The notes under the pieces were generated by a model that was not told the origin of the DNA, did not search any database, and saw only the letters and a program-made list of their open reading frames with translations. Shown piece by piece: positions 19,810 through 31,016 of a stretch of DNA of 64,000 bases. Positions within the stretch are counted from its first letter, which is position 1; each line of letters begins with the position of its first letter. The stretch spans positions 1,488,001 to 1,552,000 of the forward strand of contig NZ_JBBPCL010000001.1 in the NCBI RefSeq assembly GCF_038039215.1, read 5' to 3'. A program made the position numbers and the translations under genes. The DNA comes from Pseudonocardia sp. T1-2H (lineage in GTDB: Bacteria; Actinomycetota; Actinomycetes; Mycobacteriales; Pseudonocardiaceae).

Positions 19810-19835
19810 TGCATCGATCCTGCCGTCGTGATGCA
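19810..19835. promoter_or_regulatory. candidate LysR operator
   Basis: TGCATC at 19810-19815 and its complement GATGCA at 19830-19835, 14 bases apart, between the divergent LysR gene and sdhC. Spaced dyads in such a shared promoter are typical LysR recognition sites. Inferred, not a known consensus. Confidence 0.5.
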
Positions 19836-19884
19836 TTGGACGGCCGCCGGTCTGAGTAGTGCACTTCGAGACGTGGCGACACAG

Positions 19885-20607
19885 GTGTCTACTAAGGGTG
19901 CGGCCGGCAAGCCGTCGACCCCCAAGCCCCCGGCGGCCAGACGGCCTCTCCTCCCGGCGGTACTGCTCAAGTTCGTGATCGCGGCCAGCAGCGTGCTGCT
20001 GGTCCTCTACCTCGTCGTGCACATGCTCGGCAACCTGCAGATCTTCTTCGGCCCCGAGAACATCGACGGCTACGCGGTCTGGATCCGGACGATCTTGGCG
20101 CCCCTCCTGGGCAACGAGGGCTTCGTCTGGGTGATCCGGGTCGTCCTGACGCTGGCGGTGGTCGGGCACATCTGGGCCGCGACGCTGCTGGCGCTGCGGG
20201 CGAAGAAGGCGCGTCCGGTCAAGTACGCGGCCGGCAACAAGGTGAAGGGCAACTACACGACCCGCACCATGCGCTGGGGCGGCGTGATCGTGCTGCTCTT
20301 CATCGTCTACCACATCCTGGACCTGACGACCGGCACGCTGAACCCCAACGGCGAGCACCTCGCGGTGTGGGACAACGTCCACGCGGACTTCGCGCCGGAC
20401 CGCTGGTACGTGACGATCTGGTACGTCGTCGCCCTGCTCGCGATCTTCTTCCACCTTCGGCACGGCCTGTGGAGTGCCACCCAGACCTTCGGGTGGTCGT
20501 CGAACCGCCGGGAGCCGATCCTGAAGGCGATCGCCACCGCGTTCTCGGGACTGCTGGTCCTGGGCTTCCTGATCGTCCCGATCTCCGTCACGTTCGGATG
20601 GATCTGA
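19885..20607 (+). CDS. sdhC: succinate dehydrogenase cytochrome b subunit (b558 type)
   Basis: A 240-residue membrane anchor of complex II. About five helices with conserved His residues in '[21 protein letters not shown]' pieces, 'VGHIWAAT', 'VYHILDLT' and '[16 protein letters not shown]', the likely axial ligands of two b hemes. This fits the single-subunit di-heme anchor family of actinobacteria and Bacteroidetes. I place the start at GTG 19885; an in-frame ATG at 19828 would overlap the putative LysR operator. One base separates its stop from sdhA. Probably under LysR control. Confidence 0.9.
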   Translation: MSTKGAAGKPSTPKPPAARRPLLPAVLLKFVIAASSVLLVLYLVVHMLGNLQIFFGPENIDGYAVWIRTILAPLLGNEGFVWVIRVVLTLAVVGHIWAATLLALRAKKARPVKYAAGNKVKGNYTTRTMRWGGVIVLLFIVYHILDLTTGTLNPNGEHLAVWDNVHADFAPDRWYVTIWYVVALLAIFFHLRHGLWSATQTFGWSSNRREPILKAIATAFSGLLVLGFLIVPISVTFGWI

Positions 20608-20608
20608 T

Positions 20609-22548
<1,940 letters not shown>

Positions 22549-22552
<4 letters not shown>

Positions 22553-23307
22553 GACTCAACCTGCGCGTCTGGCGGCAGAAGGACCTCGCCGACAAGGGTC
22601 GGATGGTCGACTACACCGTCGAGGACGCCTCCGAGGACATGTCGTTCCTCGAGCTGATCGACGTCCTCAACGAGAAGCTCATCCTGCAGGGTGAGGACCC
22701 GGTCGCATTCGACCACGACTGCCGTGAGGGCATCTGCGGCGCGTGCAGCATGGTGATCGACGGCCAGCCGCACGGCCCGCAGAAGGCCACCACGACCTGC
22801 CAGCTGCACATGCGGCAGTTCAGCGACGGCGACACGATCACCGTCGAGCCCTTCCGCGCCGGGGCCTTCCCGGTGATCAAGGACCTGGTCGTCGACCGCA
22901 ACGCGTTCGACAAGATCATCCAGGCGGGCGGCTACATCTCGGCCAACACCGGCTCGGCCCCCGAGGCGCACTCCACTCCCGTGCCGAAGGCCGCCGCGGA
23001 CCGCTCGTTCGCCGCGGCGAACTGCATCGGGTGCGGCGCGTGCGTCGCGGCCTGCCCGAACGGCTCGGCGTCGCTCTTCCTCGGCGCCAAGCTGACCCAC
23101 CTCGGTGAGATGCCGCAGGGCCAGCCGGAGCGCTACGACCGCGTCGTCAACATGGTCGAGACGCACGACGACGCCGGCTTCGGCGGGTGCACCAACACGG
23201 GCGCGTGCGCGACGGCGTGCCCCAAGGAGATCCCGCTCGACGTGATCAGCCAGCTGAACAAGGACTACCTCGCGGCCACGGTCCGGGGTAAGCGCCGCAA
23301 GGCCTGA
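22549..23307 (+). CDS. sdhB: succinate dehydrogenase iron-sulfur subunit
   Basis: A 252-residue electron-transfer subunit. The 2Fe-2S ligands are in '[11 protein letters not shown]' plus the later 'TTCQLH' Cys; the 4Fe-4S motif is '[12 protein letters not shown]'; the 3Fe-4S motif is '[15 protein letters not shown]' with the last Cys set. All clusters look complete. GTG start overlapping the sdhA stop. It ends the first SDH operon, with a terminator stem just downstream. Confidence 0.95.
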
Positions 23308-23327
23308 GCGCACCGGCACCAGGCCTC

Positions 23328-23373
23328 GCACGACGAGCCCGTCCCCCACGAGGGGCCGGGCTCGTCGTCGTGC
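23328..23373. terminator. terminator between the two SDH operons
   Basis: GCACGACGAGCCCG pairs with CGGGCTCGTCGTGC, the right arm carrying a 3-base bulge (extra CGT), around a 15-base loop. It starts 21 bases after sdhB. The 164 bases between it and the second SDH operon presumably hold that operon's own promoter; I could not define it. Confidence 0.7.
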
Positions 23374-23537
23374 GCGGGCGCGCCCGGCCGTGCTGTGACT
23401 CCCGTCTCGTCCCCGCGATTTGTTCCCGACCTGACGCACCCACCCTGTGAGCTGCGTCGTACTCTCCCTGTGATCCGCACGACACGGCGCAGTGTCCCGT
23501 ACGCCGTCGTGTCCGACACAGATGAGGACTCAACGAC

Positions 23538-24353
23538 GTGTCATCCACCACAGCGACGTCCGACACGGCCACGGCCGCGGGCCGGGCTCAGATCGCGGCG
23601 CGGACCCTCCGCACGGACCGGTGGTGGTTACCACCGCTGCTCAACATCATCGGGCTCGGGGCGTGGGTCGTCTACGCGACGGTGCGCGCGTTCATGCAGA
23701 ACTGGTACTTCGTCCCCGAGTACAACTACCTGACGCCGTTCTACTCGCCGTGCGTGTCGAACGGCTGCGTGGAGCAGGCGGCCCACTTCGGCCGCTTCCT
23801 GCCCGACGTCTGGTGGCTGCCCTACGCGGCGGTCTCGCTGCCGTTCCTGCTGCTGTTCCGGCTGACCTGCTACTACTACCGCAAGGCCTACTACCGGGCG
23901 TTCTGGGCGTCGCCGCCGGCGTGTGCGGTGGCCGAGCCGCACAAGAAGTACACCGGCGAGACCCGCTTCCCGCTGCTCTTCCAGAACCTGCACCGGTACT
24001 TCTTCTACATCGCGGCGCTGATCTCGCTGGTCAACACCTACGACGCGGTGCACTCCTTCATCAAGGGCGACGGCAGCTTCGGGCTCGGCCTGGGCAACAT
24101 CATCCTGGTCGCGAACGTCGTGCTGCTCTGGCTGTACACCGCGTCCTGCCACTCCTGCCGCAGCATCATCGGCGGCCGGCTGAACCACTTCTCGAAGCAC
24201 CCGGTGCGCTACCGGGCCTGGACCCAGGTCACCAGGCTCAACGGCAAGCACATGCAGCTGGCCTGGGCCACACTCGCCAGCCTGGCGATCACGGACGCCT
24301 ACATCATGGCGGTCTCGGCCGGCTGGATCTCCGACCTGCGGATCGTGGGGTGA
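23538..24353 (+). CDS. succinate dehydrogenase membrane anchor, mycobacterial Sdh1 type
   Basis: A 271-residue polytopic protein, the membrane subunit of the second complex II. About five helices (near 33-52, 98-117, 150-170, 185-205, 240-262). It is unlike the di-heme anchor upstream and resembles the Rv0249c/Sdh1 anchor in length and context. Cys and His sit in 'YSPCVSNGC', 'LTCYYYRKAYYR', 'EPHKKY' and 'TASCHSCRSIIGG'. As I recall, M. smegmatis Sdh1 carries a membrane-embedded Rieske-type 2Fe-2S cluster, and these residues are candidate ligands. GTG start; sdhA follows after 5 bases. Confidence 0.85.
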   Translation: MSSTTATSDTATAAGRAQIAARTLRTDRWWLPPLLNIIGLGAWVVYATVRAFMQNWYFVPEYNYLTPFYSPCVSNGCVEQAAHFGRFLPDVWWLPYAAVSLPFLLLFRLTCYYYRKAYYRAFWASPPACAVAEPHKKYTGETRFPLLFQNLHRYFFYIAALISLVNTYDAVHSFIKGDGSFGLGLGNIILVANVVLLWLYTASCHSCRSIIGGRLNHFSKHPVRYRAWTQVTRLNGKHMQLAWATLASLAITDAYIMAVSAGWISDLRIVG

Positions 24354-24358
24354 ACAGC

Positions 24359-26287
24359 ATGCCAGACAACGACATGAGCACCGAGAACGTCGAGACCTAC
24401 GAGTACGACGTCGTCGTGATCGGCGCAGGCGGCGCCGGCCTACGGGCCGCGATCGAAGCCCGGATGCAGGGCAAGCGGACGGCGATCATCTCGAAGTCGC
24501 TGTTCGGCAAGGCGCACACCGTGATGGCCGAGGGCGGCTGCGCGGCGTCGATGGGCAACGCCAACCCGAACGACAACTGGCAGGTCCACTACCGGGACAC
24601 CATGCGCGGCGGGAAGTTCCTCAACAACTGGCGGATGGCCGAGCTCCACGCCAAGGAGGCGCCGGACCGGGTCTGGGAGCTGGAGACCTACGGCGCGCTG
24701 TTCGACCGCACCCCGGACGGCAAGATCAGCCAGCGGAACTTCGGCGGGCACACCTACCCGCGGCTCGCGCACGTCGGCGACCGGACCGGTCTGGAGCTGA
24801 TCCGCACGCTGCAGCAGAAGATCGTCTCGTTGCAGCAGGACGACTTCAAGGAGACCGGCGACTACGAGTCCCACATCCGGGTCTTCCACGAGTGCACGAT
24901 CACCGAGCTGTTCACCACCGGCGGCGCGATCTCCGGGTGCTTCGGCTACTTCCGCAACACCGGCGGTTTCGTCCGGTTCGACACCGCCGCGATCGTGATG
25001 GCGACGGGTGGGGTCGGCAAGAGCTACCAGGTCACGTCGAACTCCTGGGAGTACACCGGCGACGGCCACGCGCTGGCCCTGCGCGCCGGCGCGACCCTGA
25101 TCAACATGGAGTTCCTGCAGTTCCACCCGACGGGCATGGTCTGGCCGCCGTCGGTGAAGGGCATCCTCGTCACCGAGTCCGTCCGCGGTGACGGCGGCGT
25201 GCTGCGGAACTCCGAGGGCAAGCGGTTCATGTTCGACTACGTGCCGGACGTGTTCAAGGAGCAGTACGCCACCACCGAGGAGGAGGGCGACCGCTGGTAC
25301 ACCGACCCGGACAACAACCGCCGCCCGCCGGAGCTGCTGCCGCGTGACGAGGTCGCGCGGGCGATCAACTCGGAGGTCAAGGCCGGCCGGGGGAGCCCGC
25401 ACGGCGGCGTGTTCCTGGACATCGCCTCGCGCAAGACGCCGGAGGAGATCCTCAAGCGGCTGCCGTCGATGTACCACCAGTTCAAGGAGCTGGCGGACGT
25501 CGACATCACCAAGGAGCCGATGGAGGTCGGCCCCACCTGTCACTACGTGATGGGCGGGATCGAGGTCGAGCCGGACACCGGGATGGCGAAGGTACCGGGC
25601 CTGTTCGCCGCGGGCGAGTGCTCCGGCGGCATGCACGGCTCGAACCGGCTCGGCGGCAACTCGCTGTCCGACCTGCTGGTCTTCGGCCGGCGGTGTGGGC
25701 TGAGCGCGGCGGAGTACGTCGACTCGCTGGGGACCCGGCCACAGGTCACGGACGACGACCTGAACGCCGCGGTCGAGCGGGCCCTGCTGCCGTTCTCGAG
25801 TGCCACCGACGGCGGGGAGAACCCGTTCGTCGTGCACCTGGAGCTGCAGAAGACGATGCACGAACTCGTCGGGATCATCCGCAAGGAAGACGAGATGGAG
25901 ATGGCGCTCAAGAAGCTCCAGGACATCGCGACGCGGACCCGGACCGTCCGTGTGGAGGGGCACCGGGAGTTCAACCCGGGCTGGCACCTCGCGCTGGACC
26001 TGCGGAACATGCTGCTCGTCTCGCTGTGCGTGGCGAAGGCGGCGGTGGAGCGACAGGAGAGCCGCGGCGGGCACACCCGGGACGACTTCCCGGTGATGGA
26101 CTCGGACTGGCGCCACGTCCTGCTGGTCTGTTCGGCGCTCGGCGAGGACAACGTGGAGCTGACCCGCAAGGAGCAGGTCCCGATGCGGCCGGACCTGTTC
26201 GACCTGTTCGAGCTCGACGAGCTGAAGAAGTACTACACCGGCGAGGAGCTCGGCGGGCACCGGGCCGGGGCGGGGGAGACGGCATGA
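24359..26287 (+). CDS. sdhA: succinate dehydrogenase flavoprotein subunit, second copy
   Basis: A 642-residue FAD subunit of the Sdh1-type complex. FAD site 'GAGGAGLRAAIEARMQG' near residues 21-37; probable flavinylated His53 in 'KAHTVMAEGGCAA'. Further family signatures are 'LQFHPTGMVWPPSVKG', 'CHYVMGGIEVEPDTG' and 'GECSGGMHGSNRLGGNSLSDLL'. It belongs to a different branch from the upstream sdhA and is not a recent duplicate. ATG at 24359, with a second ATG at 24374 as alternative. Stop overlaps sdhB (ATGA). Confidence 0.95.
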   Translation: MPDNDMSTENVETYEYDVVVIGAGGAGLRAAIEARMQGKRTAIISKSLFGKAHTVMAEGGCAASMGNANPNDNWQVHYRDTMRGGKFLNNWRMAELHAKEAPDRVWELETYGALFDRTPDGKISQRNFGGHTYPRLAHVGDRTGLELIRTLQQKIVSLQQDDFKETGDYESHIRVFHECTITELFTTGGAISGCFGYFRNTGGFVRFDTAAIVMATGGVGKSYQVTSNSWEYTGDGHALALRAGATLINMEFLQFHPTGMVWPPSVKGILVTESVRGDGGVLRNSEGKRFMFDYVPDVFKEQYATTEEEGDRWYTDPDNNRRPPELLPRDEVARAINSEVKAGRGSPHGGVFLDIASRKTPEEILKRLPSMYHQFKELADVDITKEPMEVGPTCHYVMGGIEVEPDTGMAKVPGLFAAGECSGGMHGSNRLGGNSLSDLLVFGRRCGLSAAEYVDSLGTRPQVTDDDLNAAVERALLPFSSATDGGENPFVVHLELQKTMHELVGIIRKEDEMEMALKKLQDIATRTRTVRVEGHREFNPGWHLALDLRNMLLVSLCVAKAAVERQESRGGHTRDDFPVMDSDWRHVLLVCSALGEDNVELTRKEQVPMRPDLFDLFELDELKKYYTGEELGGHRAGAGETA

Positions 26288-27033
26288 GCCACTGGCAGCA
26301 CTTCCGCGTGTGGCGCGGGGACTCCGAGAAGGGCGAGCTCGTCGACTACCCGGCGGAGGTGAACGAGGGCGAGGTCGTCCTGGACATCATCCACCGCCTC
26401 CAGCAGACCGAGGCCCAGGACCTCGCCGTCCGCTGGAACTGCAAGGCCGGCAAGTGCGGCTCCTGCAGCGTGGAGATCAACGGCAAGCCGCGGCTGGCGT
26501 GCATGACCCGGATGTCGACCTTCGACGACGACGAGGTCGTCACCGTCACGCCGATGCGGACGTTCCCGGTGATCCGGGACCTCGTGACGGACGTGTCGTT
26601 CAACTACACCAAGGCCCGGGAGGTCCCGGCGTTCGCACCGCCGGCCGGGGTCGCGCCCGGTGAGTACCGGATGCAGCAGGTCGACGTGGAGCGGAGCCAG
26701 GAGTTCCGCAAGTGCATCGAGTGCTACCTGTGCCAGAACACCTGCCACGTCGTGCGGGACCACGAGGAGAACAAGGAGAACTTCGCCGGCCCGCGCTACC
26801 TGATGCGGATCGCCGAACTGGACATGCACCCGCTGGACACGGCGGACCGGCAGCTCGCGGCGCAGGAGGAGCACGGCCTCGGGTACTGCAACATCACCAA
26901 GTGCTGCACCGAGGTCTGCCCCGAGCACATCAAGATCACCGACAACGCGCTGATCCCGCTCAAGGAGCGGGTGGTGGACCGGAAGTACGACCCGGTCGTC
27001 TGGCTCGGCAACAAGCTGTTCCGCCGCAACTGA
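26284..27033 (+). CDS. sdhB: succinate dehydrogenase/fumarate reductase iron-sulfur subunit, second copy
   Basis: A 249-residue Fe-S subunit. 2Fe-2S motif 'CKAGKCGSCSVEINGKPRLAC'-type (its ligands at about 54, 59, 62 and 74); second cluster 'CIECYLCQNTCHVV'; third cluster 'CNITKCCTEVCPEHI'. All three are present. The ATG overlaps the sdhA stop. A strong palindromic terminator begins four bases after the stop, ending this operon. Confidence 0.95.
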   Translation: MSHWQHFRVWRGDSEKGELVDYPAEVNEGEVVLDIIHRLQQTEAQDLAVRWNCKAGKCGSCSVEINGKPRLACMTRMSTFDDDEVVTVTPMRTFPVIRDLVTDVSFNYTKAREVPAFAPPAGVAPGEYRMQQVDVERSQEFRKCIECYLCQNTCHVVRDHEENKENFAGPRYLMRIAELDMHPLDTADRQLAAQEEHGLGYCNITKCCTEVCPEHIKITDNALIPLKERVVDRKYDPVVWLGNKLFRRN

Positions 27034-27036
27034 CCC

Positions 27037-27078
27037 TGTGCGCGTGGAACCTCGCTGGAACGAGGTTCCACGCGCACA
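27037..27078. terminator. 18-bp perfect palindrome, terminator of second SDH operon
   Basis: Left arm 27037-27054 and right arm 27061-27078 are perfectly complementary over 18 bp, with the 6-base loop CTGGAA. It starts 4 bases after sdhB. No U-tract. Unusually long for a terminator. Confidence 0.75.
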
Positions 27079-27138
27079 ACCCCCGGTGACCTGCGAAAAC
27101 GGCTCGCCGCAGGATGTCTGTGCTGCTCGGTCGGGGTC

Positions 27139-27178
27139 GTGCGTGCGCAGCCTCGTTCTCGCGAGGCTGCGCACGCAC
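27139..27178. terminator. 17-bp perfect palindrome
   Basis: Left arm 27139-27155 and right arm 27162-27178 pair perfectly around a 6-base loop (TTCTCG). It shares its frame with the preceding palindrome: both arms start GTGCG and both end CCTCG before a 6-base loop, with different middles. It sits 62 bases past the end of the leftward gene at 27240, so it may terminate that gene too. Confidence 0.6.
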
Positions 27179-27239
27179 AGGGCGACGGACGTGCGGGCTG
27201 CCCGCGCACAGGTCCCGCAGGCGCGCCGGCGCCGAGGCG

Positions 27240-27554
27240 CTAGAGGCCGAGGGACTTGCGGATCTCCGCGAGCTTGTCCTTGCCCTTCTGCTCCCGCTCC
27301 TCGAACTTCTCGTCCGCGGTGCGGGCGGCCTCGGTGTCCCCCGCGAGCTCCTGCCAGCCCAGGGCGGTCGCGTGCCGGCCCTCGATCTTGTCCCGGACGT
27401 GGTCCAGGCTCGGGGTGCCGTGCTCGTCGTAGTCCGGTGCCGGGCCCTCGGGCAGCGGCGCGTCCTCGATCGGGACGGGCACCGGCGTCGGGACAGGCGC
27501 CGCGGACGCCGTGGGCTCCTCGGGCGTCGGTGGGGTGCTGGTCGGCTCGCTCAT
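27240..27554 (-). CDS. hypothetical acidic protein
   Basis: A 104-residue protein I do not recognise. Residues 1-40 are Pro/Thr/Val-rich and probably disordered. Residues about 50-104 are charged and helical ('DHVRDKIEGRHATALGW', 'EEREQKGKDKLAEIRKSLGL'), possibly a short coiled coil. No signal peptide. I take the ATG at 27554; a start nine codons further upstream is possible. It is divergent from the redoxin-like gene. Confidence 0.65.
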   Translation of the reverse strand: MSEPTSTPPTPEEPTASAAPVPTPVPVPIEDAPLPEGPAPDYDEHGTPSLDHVRDKIEGRHATALGWQELAGDTEAARTADEKFEEREQKGKDKLAEIRKSLGL

Positions 27555-27678
27555 CGTGCTCCCGCCTCGCGTCGGAGCCACCCACGGTAACGGAACTCGA
27601 CGGTCGGGCCGAGCTGCTCAGCGCCGGGACGCACACCGGGGAGCACCTCGCCCGGCACGTGGGTGCCACGATGAGCGC

Positions 27679-28005
27679 GTGACGAGAGCGGGCGTGCGGG
27701 AGGTGGTCGTCGTCCACGACACCGGCTGCCCGCGCTGCTCGCGGATCGCCCGGGAGCTGCCCGGGTGCGTCACGGTGAAGGTCCGGGTGCGCTCGTGCTC
27801 GGAACCGCGCCTCGCGGAGATCTACCCGAACCTGCCGCGTGCGGTGGCCGGCTGCGGGACCCCGGCGGTCGGCGTGCTCCGCAAGGACGGGCGGGTGCGC
27901 TGGTGGACGGGCCTCAGTGGCGCCGTCGGGCTGCTCCCGGTGCTGCGCCCGGGCGCCCTCCTGCGGGCGGCTGCGCTCCTCCGCGACGCCGCCCGGGTCC
28001 GCTGA
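27679..28005 (+). CDS. thioredoxin-fold/glutaredoxin-like protein with CPRC motif
   Basis: A 108-residue protein with GTG start. A beta strand 'VREVVVVHD' leads straight into 'TGCPRCSRIARELP', a CxxC motif at the start of a helix, the hallmark of thioredoxin-like thiol-disulfide proteins. 'CGTPAVGVLRKDGRVRWW' would be the cis-Pro loop and following strand. The C-terminal part is Leu/Ala/Arg-rich. Redox partner unknown. Confidence 0.65.
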   Translation: MTRAGVREVVVVHDTGCPRCSRIARELPGCVTVKVRVRSCSEPRLAEIYPNLPRAVAGCGTPAVGVLRKDGRVRWWTGLSGAVGLLPVLRPGALLRAAALLRDAARVR

Positions 28006-28126
28006 GCGCGGTGGCCGGTGCTGCGGCGGCCATCGGGTGGCTCGTGCCGCGTCCGTGTCGAGGCGCGACGTGAAAACGCCACGAGTGGCCCGCCGGACGC
28101 GCGGCGCGGGTACTAGCGTTGGCGGC

Positions 28127-30081
28127 GTGACGATCACCCCGTACGGCGCGTGGCCCACCCCGATCACGTCCGAGCTGGTCCTGTCCGCGGCGGTGCGGCT
28201 GGCCGGGGTGCAGGTCGACGGGGACGCGGTCGTGTGGGCGGAGGGCCGGCCGGGCGAGGGAGGCCGCACCCAGCTCGTCCGCCGGGAGGCCGACGGCACC
28301 ACCACCGACCTCCTCCCCGACGGCTTCGACGCCCGTACCGGCGTCCACGAGTACGGAGGCGGCGCGTGGAAGGTCCGCGACGGCGTCGTCTGGTTCAGCA
28401 ACTGGGCGGACCAGCGGCTCTACCGGCTCGCGCCGGGCGGTGAGCCCGAGCCCCTGACGCCGGAGCCCGTGCTGAGCCGCGGGGACCGCTACGCGGACGT
28501 CGACGTGTCGCCGGACGGCTCCGTGCTCGTCGCGGTCCGGGAGCACCATCCCGTGCACGGGCAGGGTGCGGCCGACGTCCGCAACGAGATCGTCCGGCTC
28601 TCCGCGGACCGGCCGTCGGAGCCCGAGGTGCTGGTCAGCGGCCCGGACTTCGTGGCGAGCCCGCGGCTGTCCCCCGACGGCCACAGGCTGGTCTGGGTGT
28701 CCTGGGATCACCCGTCGATGCCCTGGGACGACACCGTCCTCAGCGGGCGGAACCTCGTCACCGGGGACGAGGCGATCGTCGCGGGCGGCCCGGGGGAGTC
28801 CGTGTCCGAACCTCGCTGGAGCGCCGACGGCGCGCTCCACTTCCTCTCGGACCGCACCGGCTGGTGGAACGTCTACCGCTGGCTGCCGGGCACGGACATC
28901 GTGCCGGAGGTGCGGATCAACGCCGAGATCGGCGAGCCCGGCTGGGCGCTCGGCGGCTCGCGGTACGTGGTGCTCGACGGCGGGGAGATCGTCTTCGCCC
29001 GCTGGCACGTCGGCTACGACGGCCTGGCCGTGCACCGGCCGGACGGCACCCTGGCCGACGTCGACGTGCCGTTCTCCGCGATCGCGATGGTGCGGGCGAG
29101 CGGGCCCGGGGAGGTCGTGCTCGTCGCGGGGACGCCGACGGAGGAGCCGGGCGTGCACCGCGTCAGCGTGGCGGACGGCCGCACCGAGACCCTGCGGCCG
29201 CCGCGCGACCTCGGCCTGGACAGCGGGTACCTGTCCGTCCCCGAGGCGATCTCGTTCCCGTCGGTGGACGGCGAGGGCGCGCCCCGGACCGCGCACGCGC
29301 TGTTCTACCCGCCCGCGAACCCGGAGCACGAGGGGCCGCAGGGGAGCTCTCGCCGCTGCTCGTGGTGATCCACGGCGGCCCGACGTCGTCCGCGGTGCCG
29401 GTGCTGTCGGTGAACGTGCAGTACTGGACGAGCCGCGGGTTCGGCGTCGTCGACGTCAACTACGGGGGTTCGACGGGCTTCGGCCGCGCCTACCGGGACC
29501 TGCTGAAGGGAGCCTGGGGCGTCGTCGACGTCGCCGACTGCCTGGCCGCCGCGCGCTGGCTCGCCGAGCAGGGCCGGGTCGACGGCACCCGGCTCGCTAT
29601 CCGCGGCGGCTCGGCCGGCGGCTACACGACCCTGGCCGCCCTGGCCCGCAAGGACACGCCCTTCGCGGCGGGGGCGGACCACTACGGCGTCGCGGACCTG
29701 GAGGCGCTGGCCGCGGACACGCACAAGTTCGAGAGCCGCTACCTCGACGGCCTGCTCGGCCCGTACCCCGAGGCCCGCGACGTCTACGTGGAGCGCTCGC
29801 CGATTCACCATGTCGAGCTCCTCACCCGGCCGCTGATCGTGCTGCAGGGCTCCGAGGACGCGGTCGTCCCGCCGAACCAGTCCGAGGCGATCGTCGGCGC
29901 CCTGCGGGCCCGCAAGGTGCCCGTCGCGTACCTGGTGTTCGAGGGGGAGCAGCACGGCTTCCGGCGCGCCGAGAACATCCGCCGCGCGCTGGAGGCCGAG
30001 CTGTCCTTCTACGCCCAGGTCTTCGGCTTCGGGCTGCCGGAGGCCGAGGGGATCGAGCCGGTGGTGGTGGAGAACCTCTGA
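28127..30081 (+). pseudogene. S9 family prolyl oligopeptidase-like peptidase, frameshifted
   Basis: A cytosolic serine peptidase of about 650 residues. The first frame (28127 to about 29340) is the beta-propeller domain. The catalytic domain lies in the next frame (about 29345-30081): oxyanion region '[10 protein letters not shown]', nucleophile 'GGSAGGY', acid in '[11 protein letters not shown]' and His in 'GEQHGF'. Adding one G to the run at 29341-29344 joins 'GPQG' to '[13 protein letters not shown]' without loss. Since both domains are complete, a sequencing error is likely; otherwise it is a pseudogene with no catalytic domain. GTG start. Confidence 0.85.
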
Positions 30082-30088
30082 GCGGCTC

Positions 30089-30988
30089 TCAGAAAGCTGT
30101 GCCCCCGCCGGCTTGCGCCTGGGCGGCGTTGACCTCGTTCTTCCCGTCGGCCATCGCCTTCGGGTCGGTGGCCGACGCCTTCGGGCTCTTCCGCAGGCGC
30201 CTCTCCAGCAGCTTCGACAGCCCGGAGAGGATCAGGCACATCGCGATGTAGATGACCGCGACCACCAGCGCGACCTGCAGGATCGGTGCCCCGAGCTGAC
30301 CCTGGCTGCCGAGGAAGCGCGCCTGGTAGAGCAGCTCGGGGTACAGGATGATGTACCCGAGCGCGGTGTCCTTCAGAACGACGACCAGCTGGCTGAGGAT
30401 CGTCGGCAGCATCGCGCGCAGGGACTGCGGGAGCAGGACGTTCGTCATCACCTGCGTCTTGCGCATACCCAGCGCGTACGCCGCCTCGCTCTGCCCCTTC
30501 GGCAGCGCGCGGATGCCCGCGCGGAACACCTCGGCGAGCACCGAGCCGTTGTAGAGCATCAGGCCCAGCACGACGGCCCAGTAGGCCGGGATGTCGATGC
30601 CGAGTCCGCGGGACACACCGAAGAACAGGATGAAGATCAGCACCAGCAGCGGCACGGCCCGGAACAGCTCGATGATCGCGACCGACGGCCGGCTGAGCCA
30701 TGCGTGCTCGGAGAGCCGGCCGGCGGCGAACACCGCGCCGAACACGAGCGACAGGACGGCCGCCACCGCGAAGGCCGAGACCGTGTTCCAGAGCGCCTCG
30801 AGCAGGAGGTACTGGATGTTGACGTAGGTGATCCAGCTCCACAGCCGGCCCTCGAACTGGCCGGTCGCGATGAAGCGGTAGATCACGAACCCGACGATCG
30901 CGAGGACGACAGCGGTGCCGACGACGCCGAGGATCGTGTTGCGGGCCCGGGCCTTCGGGCCCGGGATGTCATAGAGGACGGCGGTCAC
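30089..30988 (-). CDS. gluD: amino-acid ABC transporter permease, GluD-like
   Basis: A 299-residue permease of the His/Glu/Gln family, the second membrane subunit of the glu system. About five to six helices; the EAA loop is 'AGIRALPKGQSEAAYALGMRKTQVM' (its conserved Gly at 'ALGM'). The C-terminal 40 residues are charged and dispensable-looking. GTG start 28 bases after the gluC stop. It ends a leftward operon and converges on the S9 peptidase, 7 bases away. Confidence 0.88.
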   Translation of the reverse strand: MTAVLYDIPGPKARARNTILGVVGTAVVLAIVGFVIYRFIATGQFEGRLWSWITYVNIQYLLLEALWNTVSAFAVAAVLSLVFGAVFAAGRLSEHAWLSRPSVAIIELFRAVPLLVLIFILFFGVSRGLGIDIPAYWAVVLGLMLYNGSVLAEVFRAGIRALPKGQSEAAYALGMRKTQVMTNVLLPQSLRAMLPTILSQLVVVLKDTALGYIILYPELLYQARFLGSQGQLGAPILQVALVVAVIYIAMCLILSGLSKLLERRLRKSPKASATDPKAMADGKNEVNAAQAQAGGGTAF

Positions 30989-31016
30989 GACGTCACCTCC
31001 GCGGGGTTTCGAGGGG

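Noticed and set aside
27038..27682. A rightward frame across the palindromes after sdhB
   Set aside because: It reads through two hairpins and the reverse complement of another gene, and looks like no known protein.
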